A DNA stretch of 26,294 nucleotides, taken from IMG/VR virus record IMGVR_UViG_3300025655_000245, positions 1 to 26,294 of that record; one strand, written 5' to 3'. Origin of the DNA: a virus. The notes below the pieces were generated by a model. That model had not been told where the DNA came from and made no database searches. It saw only the letters and a program-made list of their open reading frames with translations. Positions 12,500 through 19,495 of the stretch are shown here, piece after piece. The position numbers were made by a program, and so were the translations under genes. Each line of letters begins with the position of its first letter. Within the stretch, counting starts at the first letter, position 1.

Positions 12500-12507
12500 T
12501 ATATTTA
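12476..12507 (+). promoter_or_regulatory. Promoter embedded in the terminator hairpin, second copy
   Basis: TTTG at 12476-12479 is the 3' end of the left hairpin arm; after 20 nt comes TATATTTA at 12500-12507. The only in-frame ATGs of the following gene are at 12512 and 12515, so a transcript from here would be leaderless or nearly so. Confidence 0.7.
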
Positions 12508-12511
12508 TAAA

Positions 12512-12649
12512 ATGATGAAAAAGTTAAAAGAAATAGAATTAACACAACACGAATGGTTTGATGCTCTTAAAGTGCCAACTCCTCATCGAAATAAGAAAAA
12601 ATATTTTCGAAAAGAAAAGCATAAAAAGGTTTGGAGTAGCGAGGGATAA
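12512..12649 (+). CDS. Hypothetical basic protein, 45 aa
   Basis: Encodes MMKKLKEIELTQHEWFDALK followed by a very basic half (PHRNKKKYFRKEKHKKVW). The coding frame extends upstream through the terminator, but that part cannot be sensible coding, so ATG 12512 (or 12515) is chosen. Only 4-7 nt separate these ATGs from the -7 box, pointing to leaderless translation or to reading from an upstream transcript. The basic composition could suit nucleic acid binding. The next promoter begins inside its last codons. Confidence 0.6.
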   Translation: MMKKLKEIELTQHEWFDALKVPTPHRNKKKYFRKEKHKKVWSSEG

Positions 12650-12661
12650 TTCGTATATTTA
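12630..12661 (+). promoter_or_regulatory. Bacteroidota-type promoter
   Basis: TTTG at 12630-12633 lies inside the preceding coding region; after 20 nt comes TATATTTA at 12654-12661. The ATG of the next gene is at 12689, a somewhat longer leader than elsewhere. Confidence 0.82.
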
Positions 12662-12688
12662 TGTATTAAAGAAATAAAAATAAAGGTT

Positions 12689-12964
12689 ATGTTAAAAAAA
12701 GAGTATCACAAACAAATTAATAAAAGGTTTTATGCCTTTGTAGAAAATGAATTTCCTCAATACACTATTGATAGTGGTGAAGGATATGGGAGAATTTATC
12801 TAATTCCTAAAGAAGGGATTATGGATGATTCAATTATGTATCATCAATCTGAACATTATGTTCAAGTTTTAAACTTTGCTTCTGAACAAGCTAAACAAGA
12901 TTGTTTAAGAATGCAGGATTATATAGTTAACAATATTGTACCATTTGTAAATCTTCACTTATAA
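12689..12964 (+). CDS. Hypothetical protein, 91 aa
   Basis: A soluble protein with mixed alpha/beta character (KQINKRFYAFVENEFPQYTI, then RIYLIPKEGIMDD). It has the standard AAAGGTTATG start context. The stop and the next start overlap by one base (TAATG), so it is coupled to the next gene. Not recognised. Confidence 0.74.
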   Translation: MLKKEYHKQINKRFYAFVENEFPQYTIDSGEGYGRIYLIPKEGIMDDSIMYHQSEHYVQVLNFASEQAKQDCLRMQDYIVNNIVPFVNLHL

Positions 12965-13176
12965 TGAATTTATACGACCAATTAAAACCAGAATTTAGAG
13001 AACAATTAGAAAAGGATAAAGAAACATATCCTATATCGTGTGGTGGTTTAGTTAATACCCTTAAAAATAAAAAATTTGTAATAGAATTAACAATAGGAGA
13101 AGTTGGAGATTTAGTTAGATTTCTTCCATCTCTTTCTTTTGATATTAACGAAATTTATAAAGCTTTTAATAAATAA
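12964..13176 (+). CDS. Hypothetical protein, 70 aa
   Basis: Starts at the TAATG junction. It encodes MNLYDQLKPEFREQLEKDKE, an ISCGGLVNTLKNKKFVIELT segment and IGEVGDLVRFLPSLSFDIN. It looks like a small helical regulatory or adaptor protein, but I cannot name a family. A lipoprotein gene follows 4 nt after the stop. Confidence 0.74.
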   Translation: MNLYDQLKPEFREQLEKDKETYPISCGGLVNTLKNKKFVIELTIGEVGDLVRFLPSLSFDINEIYKAFNK

Positions 13177-13180
13177 AAAT

Positions 13181-13879
13181 ATGAAAGATATAGTTAGATT
13201 GTTTTGGTATTCATTACTGTTTTTTGCTCTTGCAAGTTGTGAAAAACATGACCCTTATGCTGATACCCCTGAAACTGCTTGTCCTGGGGGAGAGTGTGAA
13301 TATAGTTTTAAAATTAACCCCCAACAACAACCCAATGCCTACTTAGATGAAGAAGGTTATTGGCATGTTTATACTGGAGGTCTTCGATATTTTCAAATTA
13401 TTGGTGAATTAGAAGAACCCTATGATTTTTACCACATAAATGAGATACCAGATGTAAGTACAGCAATGGATTCAGATTATTGGGTAACCTTTGGTAACAT
13501 TTCATTTACTACCCCCATGTACGGTATTTTAAGTTGGTATAGTACCCCAGGCATGAATACCCCTTTACCTATAGGAGATACAACTTATACTATTAATGAA
13601 TTAATTTTAAATGATCAATCCATTACTAACTTAGTAGGATATGAAATTACCCCTAATACTTGTTTAGATTGTCCCTATTCTAGTGGTTTATTTGCAGTTT
13701 ATTCTAAATATAATACTCATCCTACATTTAATATTTTTAACTTAGGTGAATTGAAAGGTGATACTGCTACTTTTTTTATAGAAATTAGTTATGCTTATGA
13801 ATGGCAATATTCAATGAATACTCATGCCTCTAATGCAAATGTAACTTATAAAACTGATTTAAAAGTAATTTTTGAATAA
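13181..13879 (+). CDS. Secreted lipoprotein, 232 aa
   Basis: ATG 13181 gives a classic lipoprotein signal: MKDIVRLFWYSLLFFALASC, lipobox LASC with Cys20. An upstream in-frame start at 13139 would place 14 extra residues before the signal and is rejected. The mature protein has a Cys-bearing linker (CPGGECEYSFKINP) and beta-rich, aromatic sequence (EEGYWHVYTGG, DSDYWVTFGNISF), plus LDCPYSSG. The beta-sandwich-like composition suggests a surface protein of the host envelope. Codon use includes several CCC proline codons, rare in the neighbours. Function unknown. Confidence 0.82.
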   Translation: MKDIVRLFWYSLLFFALASCEKHDPYADTPETACPGGECEYSFKINPQQQPNAYLDEEGYWHVYTGGLRYFQIIGELEEPYDFYHINEIPDVSTAMDSDYWVTFGNISFTTPMYGILSWYSTPGMNTPLPIGDTTYTINELILNDQSITNLVGYEITPNTCLDCPYSSGLFAVYSKYNTHPTFNIFNLGELKGDTATFFIEISYAYEWQYSMNTHASNANVTYKTDLKVIFE

Positions 13880-13886
13880 TTTACAT

Positions 13887-13907
13887 AGCCTATCAATTTG
13901 ATAGGCT
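13887..13907 (+). terminator. Hairpin after the lipoprotein gene, weak terminator
   Basis: AGCCTATC (13887-13894) pairs perfectly with GATAGGCT (13900-13907) around AATTT. It starts 7 nt after the stop codon, the right place for a terminator, but it is followed by CCTAAAAATAA rather than a T-run. It may stabilise the mRNA 3' end, or act as an attenuator before the next small gene. Confidence 0.5.
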
Positions 13908-13922
13908 CCTAAAAATAATAGA

Positions 13923-14072
13923 ATGAAAAAAATTGATCTTATTATTAATATAACAGCAATAATTGCTGGGATTACAAATTTTTATTTTCCTAATCTTATA
14001 AGCTATTGGTTAGTTTCATTTAGTTTAGGGTGGTGGTTAGGAAGTATTATAATTGATTTAAAAAAAGGATAA
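13923..14072 (+). CDS. Tiny membrane protein, 49 aa
   Basis: A frame of 49 residues, MKKIDLIINITAIIAGITNF then FPNLISYWLVSFSLGWWLG, ending SIIIDLKKG, predicts two membrane helices with a short loop. It resembles in plan the small membrane proteins at 5838 and 6051, including tryptophans near the interface. It lies between the hairpin and the promoter of the replication block. No function can be given. Confidence 0.62.
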   Translation: MKKIDLIINITAIIAGITNFYFPNLISYWLVSFSLGWWLGSIIIDLKKG

Positions 14073-14077
14073 TAAAA

Positions 14078-14109
14078 CTTGTATTTTATAATTATAATTC
14101 GTATATTAC
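14078..14109 (+). promoter_or_regulatory. Promoter of the replication block (variant boxes)
   Basis: CTTG at 14078-14081, 20 nt, TATATTAC at 14102-14109. Box spacing is the same as in the consensus promoters but both boxes deviate. The leader is longer (ATG at 14142) and A/T-rich. It is the only promoter candidate I see before the six-gene block 14142-21208. Confidence 0.6.
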
Positions 14110-14141
14110 TGTATATAAACATTAAAAATTAATAACAAATT

Positions 14142-14984
14142 ATGGATTTAAATGTAATTAAAGCCCGCTTGGAATCACTGAACAAGCAATCAAACAGCAG
14201 TGGAAGTGGAGGTAATAACAAAAATATTTTTTGGAAACCCTCAATAGGTAAACAAACAATTCGTGTTGTTCCTTTTAAGTATAATAAATCAAACCCTTTT
14301 ACTGAAATGCAGTTTTATTATGGGATTGGTTCTAAAAAAGTAATGGCATCACCTTCAAATTGGGGTGAAAAAGATCCTATTGCTGAATTTGCAAAACAAC
14401 TTCGTGGTACTAATGATAAGGAAAATTGGCGTTTAGCTAAAAAACTTGATGCTAAAGTTCGTGTTTTTGCTCCTATTATAGTTCGTGGTGAAGAATCTGA
14501 AGGAGTTAGATTATGGCAGTTTGGTAAAGAAATTTATCAAGAATTTTTAAATATGGCTGCTGATGAAGAAGTAGGTGATTTCACTGATATCCTTTCAGGT
14601 CGTGATATTAAATTAACAACCGTGGGTCCGGAAGTTACTGGTACTAAATACAATAAAACTTCAATAGGACCTTCAATGAAGATTACTACATTAAGTGATG
14701 ATGAAACTCTACTTCAATCATTACTTGATAACCAACCAGATCCTATGAAAGTATTTAAAGCTCTTTCTTATGATGAAATGAAACAAGCACTTCAAGAATG
14801 GTTATCACCTGAGGATAATGAAGAAGAAGGAGATATTGTTTCTGAGCCTGCTGAGGGTTTTGATTCAGATGAAAAAGAAGAAACTAAATCAAATTACTCA
14901 TTAAACGTTAAATCAAAAACTACCAAAGCGGATGAGTTTGATAAAATGTTTGATGGTGATGAAGATGATGATTTACCATTTTAA
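14142..14984 (+). CDS. Single-stranded DNA-binding protein, T4 gp32-like
   Basis: A 280-residue protein. The N-terminal region KARLESLNKQSNS resembles the gp32 cooperativity segment. The core starts with NIFWKPSIGKQTIRVVPFKY, typical of gp32-like OB folds in T4-related phages. The C-terminus is strongly acidic (EDNEEEGD, and GDEDDDLPF at the end), the usual tail that recruits replication partners. I do not see the gp32 zinc-finger cysteines, which are missing in many distant relatives. It protects ssDNA and coordinates the polymerase, helicase and recombinase. It opens the replication operon, with UvsX 10 nt downstream. Confidence 0.88.
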   Translation: MDLNVIKARLESLNKQSNSSGSGGNNKNIFWKPSIGKQTIRVVPFKYNKSNPFTEMQFYYGIGSKKVMASPSNWGEKDPIAEFAKQLRGTNDKENWRLAKKLDAKVRVFAPIIVRGEESEGVRLWQFGKEIYQEFLNMAADEEVGDFTDILSGRDIKLTTVGPEVTGTKYNKTSIGPSMKITTLSDDETLLQSLLDNQPDPMKVFKALSYDEMKQALQEWLSPEDNEEEGDIVSEPAEGFDSDEKEETKSNYSLNVKSKTTKADEFDKMFDGDEDDDLPF

Positions 14985-14994
14985 TTTATAAAAT

Positions 14995-16077
14995 ATGTCA
15001 AGAGGAAAAACTAAAAAATCTTTATCGGAAGCAGTCTCTTCAGAAATTAAAGCAAATTTTAATTTAGATAGTTTTAAAAATAAAAAAGGACTTACATCAA
15101 AAGCTAAATTTAAAGAACAAACTTGGATTCCACTTTCAGAAGCATTCCAAGAAGTCACATCAGTTCCAGGTATTCCTCAAGGTCATATTGTATTGCTTCG
15201 TGGGCATTCTGATACGGGTAAAACTACTGCTTTAATTGAAGCAGCCGTATCAGCCCAAAAGCGAGGCATTTTACCTGTGTTTATCATTACTGAAATGAAA
15301 TGGAACTGGGAACATGCTATCCAAATGGGTCTTGAAGTGAATGAAGTTGTTGATGAAGAAACAGGAGAAATTTTAGATTATAATGGTAATTTTATTTATG
15401 TTGACCGTGAAAGTATTAATACTATTGAAGATGTAGCTGCATTTATTCTTGATTTACTTGATGAACAGAAAAAAGGTAATTTACCTTATAATTTATTATT
15501 TTTATGGGATTCAATAGGTTCAGTTCCTTGTGAATTATCAATTCGTTCAAACAAAAATAATAATGAATGGAATGCTGGGGCTATGTCAACTCAATTTGGT
15601 AATAATGTTAACCAACGTATTGTAATGTCTCGTAAGGAAAGTAATCCTTATACTAATACTTTAGTATGCATTAATAAAGTATGGACTTTAAAACCAGAAT
15701 CTCCAATGGGTCAGCCCAAATTAATGAATAAAGGGGGATATGCTATGTGGTTTGATGCTACATTTGTTGTTACATTTGGTAATGTGATGTCTGCAGGTAC
15801 TTCTAAAATTAAAGCTATTAAAGATGGTAAACAAGTAGAATTTGCTAAACGTACTAACATTCAAATTGATAAAAATCACATAAATGGTGTTACTACTAGA
15901 GGTAAAATTATAATGACCCCTCATGGTTTTATTGAAGATACTGATAAAGCTTTAAAAGTTTATAAAGATAACCATGCTGATGCTTGGAAAGCAATTTTAG
16001 GGGGTGTAGATTTTAATATTGTTGAAGAAGATCAAGATTATACTGATATTACTTCATACGAAAACGAACCAGAATAA
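14995..16077 (+). CDS. uvsX: UvsX/RecA-like recombinase
   Basis: A 360-residue RecA-fold ATPase. Walker A is GHSDTGKTT (residues 70-78, K76), the presumed catalytic glutamate is E100 in FIITEMKW, and Walker B is LLFLWDSIGSV with D172. The sequence PGIPQGHIVLLRG before the P-loop and AMWFDATFVVTFG later match UvsX-type phage recombinases. It forms filaments on ssDNA and drives strand exchange for recombination-dependent replication and repair. Adjacent to the ssDNA-binding protein and the 5' nuclease, as expected for a T4-like replication and recombination operon. Confidence 0.9.
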   Translation: MSRGKTKKSLSEAVSSEIKANFNLDSFKNKKGLTSKAKFKEQTWIPLSEAFQEVTSVPGIPQGHIVLLRGHSDTGKTTALIEAAVSAQKRGILPVFIITEMKWNWEHAIQMGLEVNEVVDEETGEILDYNGNFIYVDRESINTIEDVAAFILDLLDEQKKGNLPYNLLFLWDSIGSVPCELSIRSNKNNNEWNAGAMSTQFGNNVNQRIVMSRKESNPYTNTLVCINKVWTLKPESPMGQPKLMNKGGYAMWFDATFVVTFGNVMSAGTSKIKAIKDGKQVEFAKRTNIQIDKNHINGVTTRGKIIMTPHGFIEDTDKALKVYKDNHADAWKAILGGVDFNIVEEDQDYTDITSYENEPE

Positions 16078-16080
16078 AAT

Positions 16081-17106
16081 ATGAATAGAAAAGAATTACT
16101 TAAGCTTCTTGATAATCTTGAGGAGCAAGGTGAAGAGACTGTAGAAGGACAAAGAGTTCTAATGATAGATGGTTTAAATTTGTTCTTTAGAAACTTTGCA
16201 ATGCTTAACATGGTTAATCCTGATGGAATACATATTGGGGGGCTTGGAGGATTTTTTCGTTCATTAGGTGCTTTAATAAAACAAATTGAACCTACTAGTG
16301 TTTATGTAATATTTGATGGGGCAGGTTCTGCTAATAATCGTAAGAACCTGCTCCCCGAATATAAATCAGGAAGAAATCTTCAACGTATTACTAATTGGGA
16401 AGTATTTGATAGCCATGAAGATGAAGATGATGCCAAAATAGATCAAATCATCCGTATAATCCAATACTTAAAAACTTTACCTGTTAAGACTATATCTATT
16501 GATAAAGTAGAAGCAGATGATATTATTGCTTATTTGAGTAATATTTTACCTAAACAAGAAAAAGATAAAGTATTTATTGTTTCTTCAGATAAAGATTTTA
16601 TTCAACTTATAAGTAAAAATGTTATTGTTTATAGGCCTATTGAAAGAGAATTTTATACTGAAGATACTGTTAAAGAAAAATTTAATATGTCCCCTTCTAA
16701 TTTTATTATTTATAAAACTCTTATGGGTGATAATTCTGATAAAGTTAAAGGTGTTAAAGGTTTAGGTGAAAAAAAGTTATATAAATTATTTCCTGAATTA
16801 CAGGAAAAAGATTTAACATTAGATGATATTTATAATATTTGTGAATCTAAATTTAAAGATCATGTAGTTTATGCTCGAATTATTCAAGAAATTGATTCAT
16901 TAGAAAAAAACTACAGGATTATGGATTTATCAAATCCTATGTTAGATGAAAATGATAAAAAATACTTACAACAAGTTGTTAAATCAAAAGAATTAAATTA
17001 TATTCCTAGTCAGTTTATAGCTATGTATAATGAAGATAAGTTAGGAGGGATGATTAGAAATGTAGAGTTTTGGATTAAAGAAGTTTTTGAAAAATTAAAA
17101 AATTAA
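16081..17106 (+). CDS. FEN/T4 RNase H-like 5'-3' nuclease
   Basis: A 341-residue protein with the flap-nuclease acidic set: D30 in VLMIDGLNLFFR, D79 in VYVIFDGAG, E144/D146/D147 in KVEADDIIAYL, D170/D172 in SSDKDFIQL, and D217/D220 in LMGDNSDKVKG. A helix-hairpin-helix GVKGLGEKKLYKLF follows. This is the order seen in T4 RNase H and 5' exonucleases. It should remove RNA primers and 5' flaps during lagging-strand synthesis. It starts 3 nt after uvsX and is followed by the helicase. An N-terminal extension of about 24 residues before the first strand is slightly unusual. Confidence 0.9.
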   Translation: MNRKELLKLLDNLEEQGEETVEGQRVLMIDGLNLFFRNFAMLNMVNPDGIHIGGLGGFFRSLGALIKQIEPTSVYVIFDGAGSANNRKNLLPEYKSGRNLQRITNWEVFDSHEDEDDAKIDQIIRIIQYLKTLPVKTISIDKVEADDIIAYLSNILPKQEKDKVFIVSSDKDFIQLISKNVIVYRPIEREFYTEDTVKEKFNMSPSNFIIYKTLMGDNSDKVKGVKGLGEKKLYKLFPELQEKDLTLDDIYNICESKFKDHVVYARIIQEIDSLEKNYRIMDLSNPMLDENDKKYLQQVVKSKELNYIPSQFIAMYNEDKLGGMIRNVEFWIKEVFEKLKN

Positions 17107-17112
17107 AGTTAT

Positions 17113-18480
17113 ATGACACTTGTATCATTAGACCAGTATGGGCACAATTTCCAGATAAAAGTTATATCTGTTTTACTAACTAATAAAGAATTTTTGACTA
17201 ATATCCATGATGTAATCTCAGAAGAATATTTTTCAAATCAGGCACATAAATGGGTTATTAAAGAAATTTTAAAGTATTATGATAAATATCATACTACTCC
17301 TTCAATGGATGTACTAAAAGTAGAATTAAAAAAAGTAACAAATGAGGTTCTTAAAGTTTCTATTAGAGAACAACTTAGGGAAGCTTATGAAGCCTCAGAT
17401 GAAGATTTAAATTATGTAAGAGAAGAATTTGCTACTTTTTGTAAAAACCAACAATTAAAATCAGCTTTACTCAATAGTGTAGATTTATTAAAAGCAGGAG
17501 ATTATGATTCAATTAAATTTATGATTGAAAATGCTTTAAAATCAGGACAAGATAAAAATGTTGGACATGAATATAATAAAGATGTAGAATCTCGTTATAG
17601 GGAAGATCATAGAACTGTTATACCTACTCCTTGGGAGAAAATTAATGATTTACTTCAAGGAGGTTTAGGTAATGGAGATTTTGGTTTAATATTTGGTAAT
17701 CCTGGAGGAGGTAAATCTTGGACTTTAGTTGCTTTAGGAGGATATGCTGTACGTTTAGGATATAATGTTATTCATTATACTCTAGAATTAGGTGAGGCAT
17801 ACGTTGGTAGACGTTATGATGCTTTTTTCACTAATATTCCAGTAGATCAAGTAACTAAAAATAGAAATAAAGTTGAAGAAATTATTACGGGTTTACCTGG
17901 AGAGTTAATTATTAAAGAATTCCCAACAGGTAAAGCAACAATTAATACAATTGAATCTCATATTAAGAAGGTAACTGATTTAGGTATTAAACCTGATTTA
18001 GTAATTATTGATTATGTTGATCTTCTTTCAACAAAAAAACGTACTGTTGATCGTAAAGGGGAAATTGATGATATTTATATTAGCACTAAAGGACTTGCTA
18101 GAGAATTAAACATCCCAATTTGGAGTGTTTCTCAAGTAAATAGAGCAGGTGCAAAAGATGATATTGTAGAAGGAGATAAAGCTGCAGGATCATATGATAA
18201 AATCATGATTACTGATGTTTGTATTTCTCTTTCAAGAAAACGAAAAGATAAAGTTAATGGGACAGGTAGATTTCATTTTATGAAAAACAGATATGGAATG
18301 GACGGTTTAACATTTAGTGTCAAAGCTGATACTTCTACAGGTCATTTTGAAGTTGGTGATTATGATCCTGATGAAGAATCTGAAGTAGATACTAATTCAA
18401 CCAACTCAAATAGTTTTGATAACTTTGATACATTTGATAAACAAATGTTGAAGAGTAAATTTTTTCAATTAAACTCTTAA
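17113..18480 (+). CDS. DnaB-type replicative helicase, T4 gp41-like
   Basis: A 455-residue protein with an N-terminal helical domain (residues 1-150) and a RecA-like C-terminal motor. Walker A is GNPGGGKSW (195-203, K201), Walker B is LVIIDYVDLL (296-305), and the sensor-like segment PIWSVSQVNRAG matches the DnaB/gp41 H3 motif. The C-terminus is Ser/Asn/Asp-rich and probably a flexible partner-binding tail. It unwinds DNA at the fork as a hexamer. No DnaG-type primase (gp61) lies beside it in this window. Confidence 0.9.
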   Translation: MTLVSLDQYGHNFQIKVISVLLTNKEFLTNIHDVISEEYFSNQAHKWVIKEILKYYDKYHTTPSMDVLKVELKKVTNEVLKVSIREQLREAYEASDEDLNYVREEFATFCKNQQLKSALLNSVDLLKAGDYDSIKFMIENALKSGQDKNVGHEYNKDVESRYREDHRTVIPTPWEKINDLLQGGLGNGDFGLIFGNPGGGKSWTLVALGGYAVRLGYNVIHYTLELGEAYVGRRYDAFFTNIPVDQVTKNRNKVEEIITGLPGELIIKEFPTGKATINTIESHIKKVTDLGIKPDLVIIDYVDLLSTKKRTVDRKGEIDDIYISTKGLARELNIPIWSVSQVNRAGAKDDIVEGDKAAGSYDKIMITDVCISLSRKRKDKVNGTGRFHFMKNRYGMDGLTFSVKADTSTGHFEVGDYDPDEESEVDTNSTNSNSFDNFDTFDKQMLKSKFFQLNS

Positions 18481-18499
18481 TTAATTAAAATTATTAAAA

Positions 18500-19483
18500 A
18501 TGGCAAAGTTAGATTTAACTAAGGAAAGAATTATCTATAAACCGTTTGAGTATGATCAAGCTTATGATTATTGGCTTAAACAACAACAAGCACATTGGCT
18601 GCATACTGAAGTACCTATGATGTCTGATTTAAATGATTGGAAACAAAATTTAAATGAAACAGAAAAAAATATTATAGGTTCTATTTTAAAGGGATTTGCT
18701 CAAACCGAAACAATTGTTAATGATTATTGGTCAGGATTAGTTACTAAATGGTTTCGTAAACCAGAAATTATTATGATGGCCACAACATTTGGAGCATTTG
18801 AAACTATTCATGCTGAGGCTTATTCATTGTTAAATGAAACTTTAGGGTTAGATGATTTTTCTGAATTTTTAGAAGATGAAACTACAATGGCTAAAATTGA
18901 AAATTTAATGAATGTAAGAGATTCTTTTAATGGTGAAGTTAACTGGCACGAAAGAGCCAAATCATTAGCAATATTCTCAGCATTTACAGAAGGAGTAAAT
19001 TTATTCTCTTCTTTTGCAGTTTTATTATCTTTTAAAATGCAGAATAAGCTTAAAGGAGTAGGACAAATTGTTGAGTGGAGTATTAGAGATGAATCTATGC
19101 ACTCTGAAGCAGGTTGTTGGTTATTTAGAACTTTAATTAAAGAAAAACCAGAATTAAAAACACCTGAATTAGAAGCAGCTATTAATGAGGCCGCTCTTTT
19201 ATCTCTAAAACTTGAACTTGATTTTATTGATAAAGTTTATGAATTAGGTGATTTAGAGGGTTGTAACAAGTATGATTTGCAGAATTTCATCAAAAATAGA
19301 GTAAATACTAAATTAGGAGATTTGGGTTATAAACCTATTATAGATGATATTGACATGAATGCTGTTAATAGAATGAAATGGTTTGATGCTCTTTCAGCAG
19401 GGAAACAACATTCTGATTTCTTTGCCACAAGGGTAACTAATTACTCTAAAGGACATATGCAATGGGATGAAAGTATTTTTTAA
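18500..19483 (+). CDS. nrdB: Class I ribonucleotide reductase, beta subunit
   Basis: A 327-residue R2 protein. All metal ligands are present with exact family spacing: E70, E101, H104, E164, E198 and H201. Y108 stands four residues after H104, the position of the radical tyrosine (E. coli Y122). A tyrosyl-radical di-iron enzyme is therefore likely. There is no N-terminal ATP-cone fusion. It makes the radical used by the alpha subunit, encoded 12 nt downstream, to reduce ribonucleotides. Part of the replication block, supplying dNTPs in the infected cell. Confidence 0.95.
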   Translation: MAKLDLTKERIIYKPFEYDQAYDYWLKQQQAHWLHTEVPMMSDLNDWKQNLNETEKNIIGSILKGFAQTETIVNDYWSGLVTKWFRKPEIIMMATTFGAFETIHAEAYSLLNETLGLDDFSEFLEDETTMAKIENLMNVRDSFNGEVNWHERAKSLAIFSAFTEGVNLFSSFAVLLSFKMQNKLKGVGQIVEWSIRDESMHSEAGCWLFRTLIKEKPELKTPELEAAINEAALLSLKLELDFIDKVYELGDLEGCNKYDLQNFIKNRVNTKLGDLGYKPIIDDIDMNAVNRMKWFDALSAGKQHSDFFATRVTNYSKGHMQWDESIF

Positions 19484-19495
19484 ATATATATAATA

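Noticed and set aside
12452-12511. Upstream extension of the 45-aa gene through an earlier in-frame start
   Set aside because: The extension would translate the terminator hairpin and promoter; the element is better explained as regulatory DNA.
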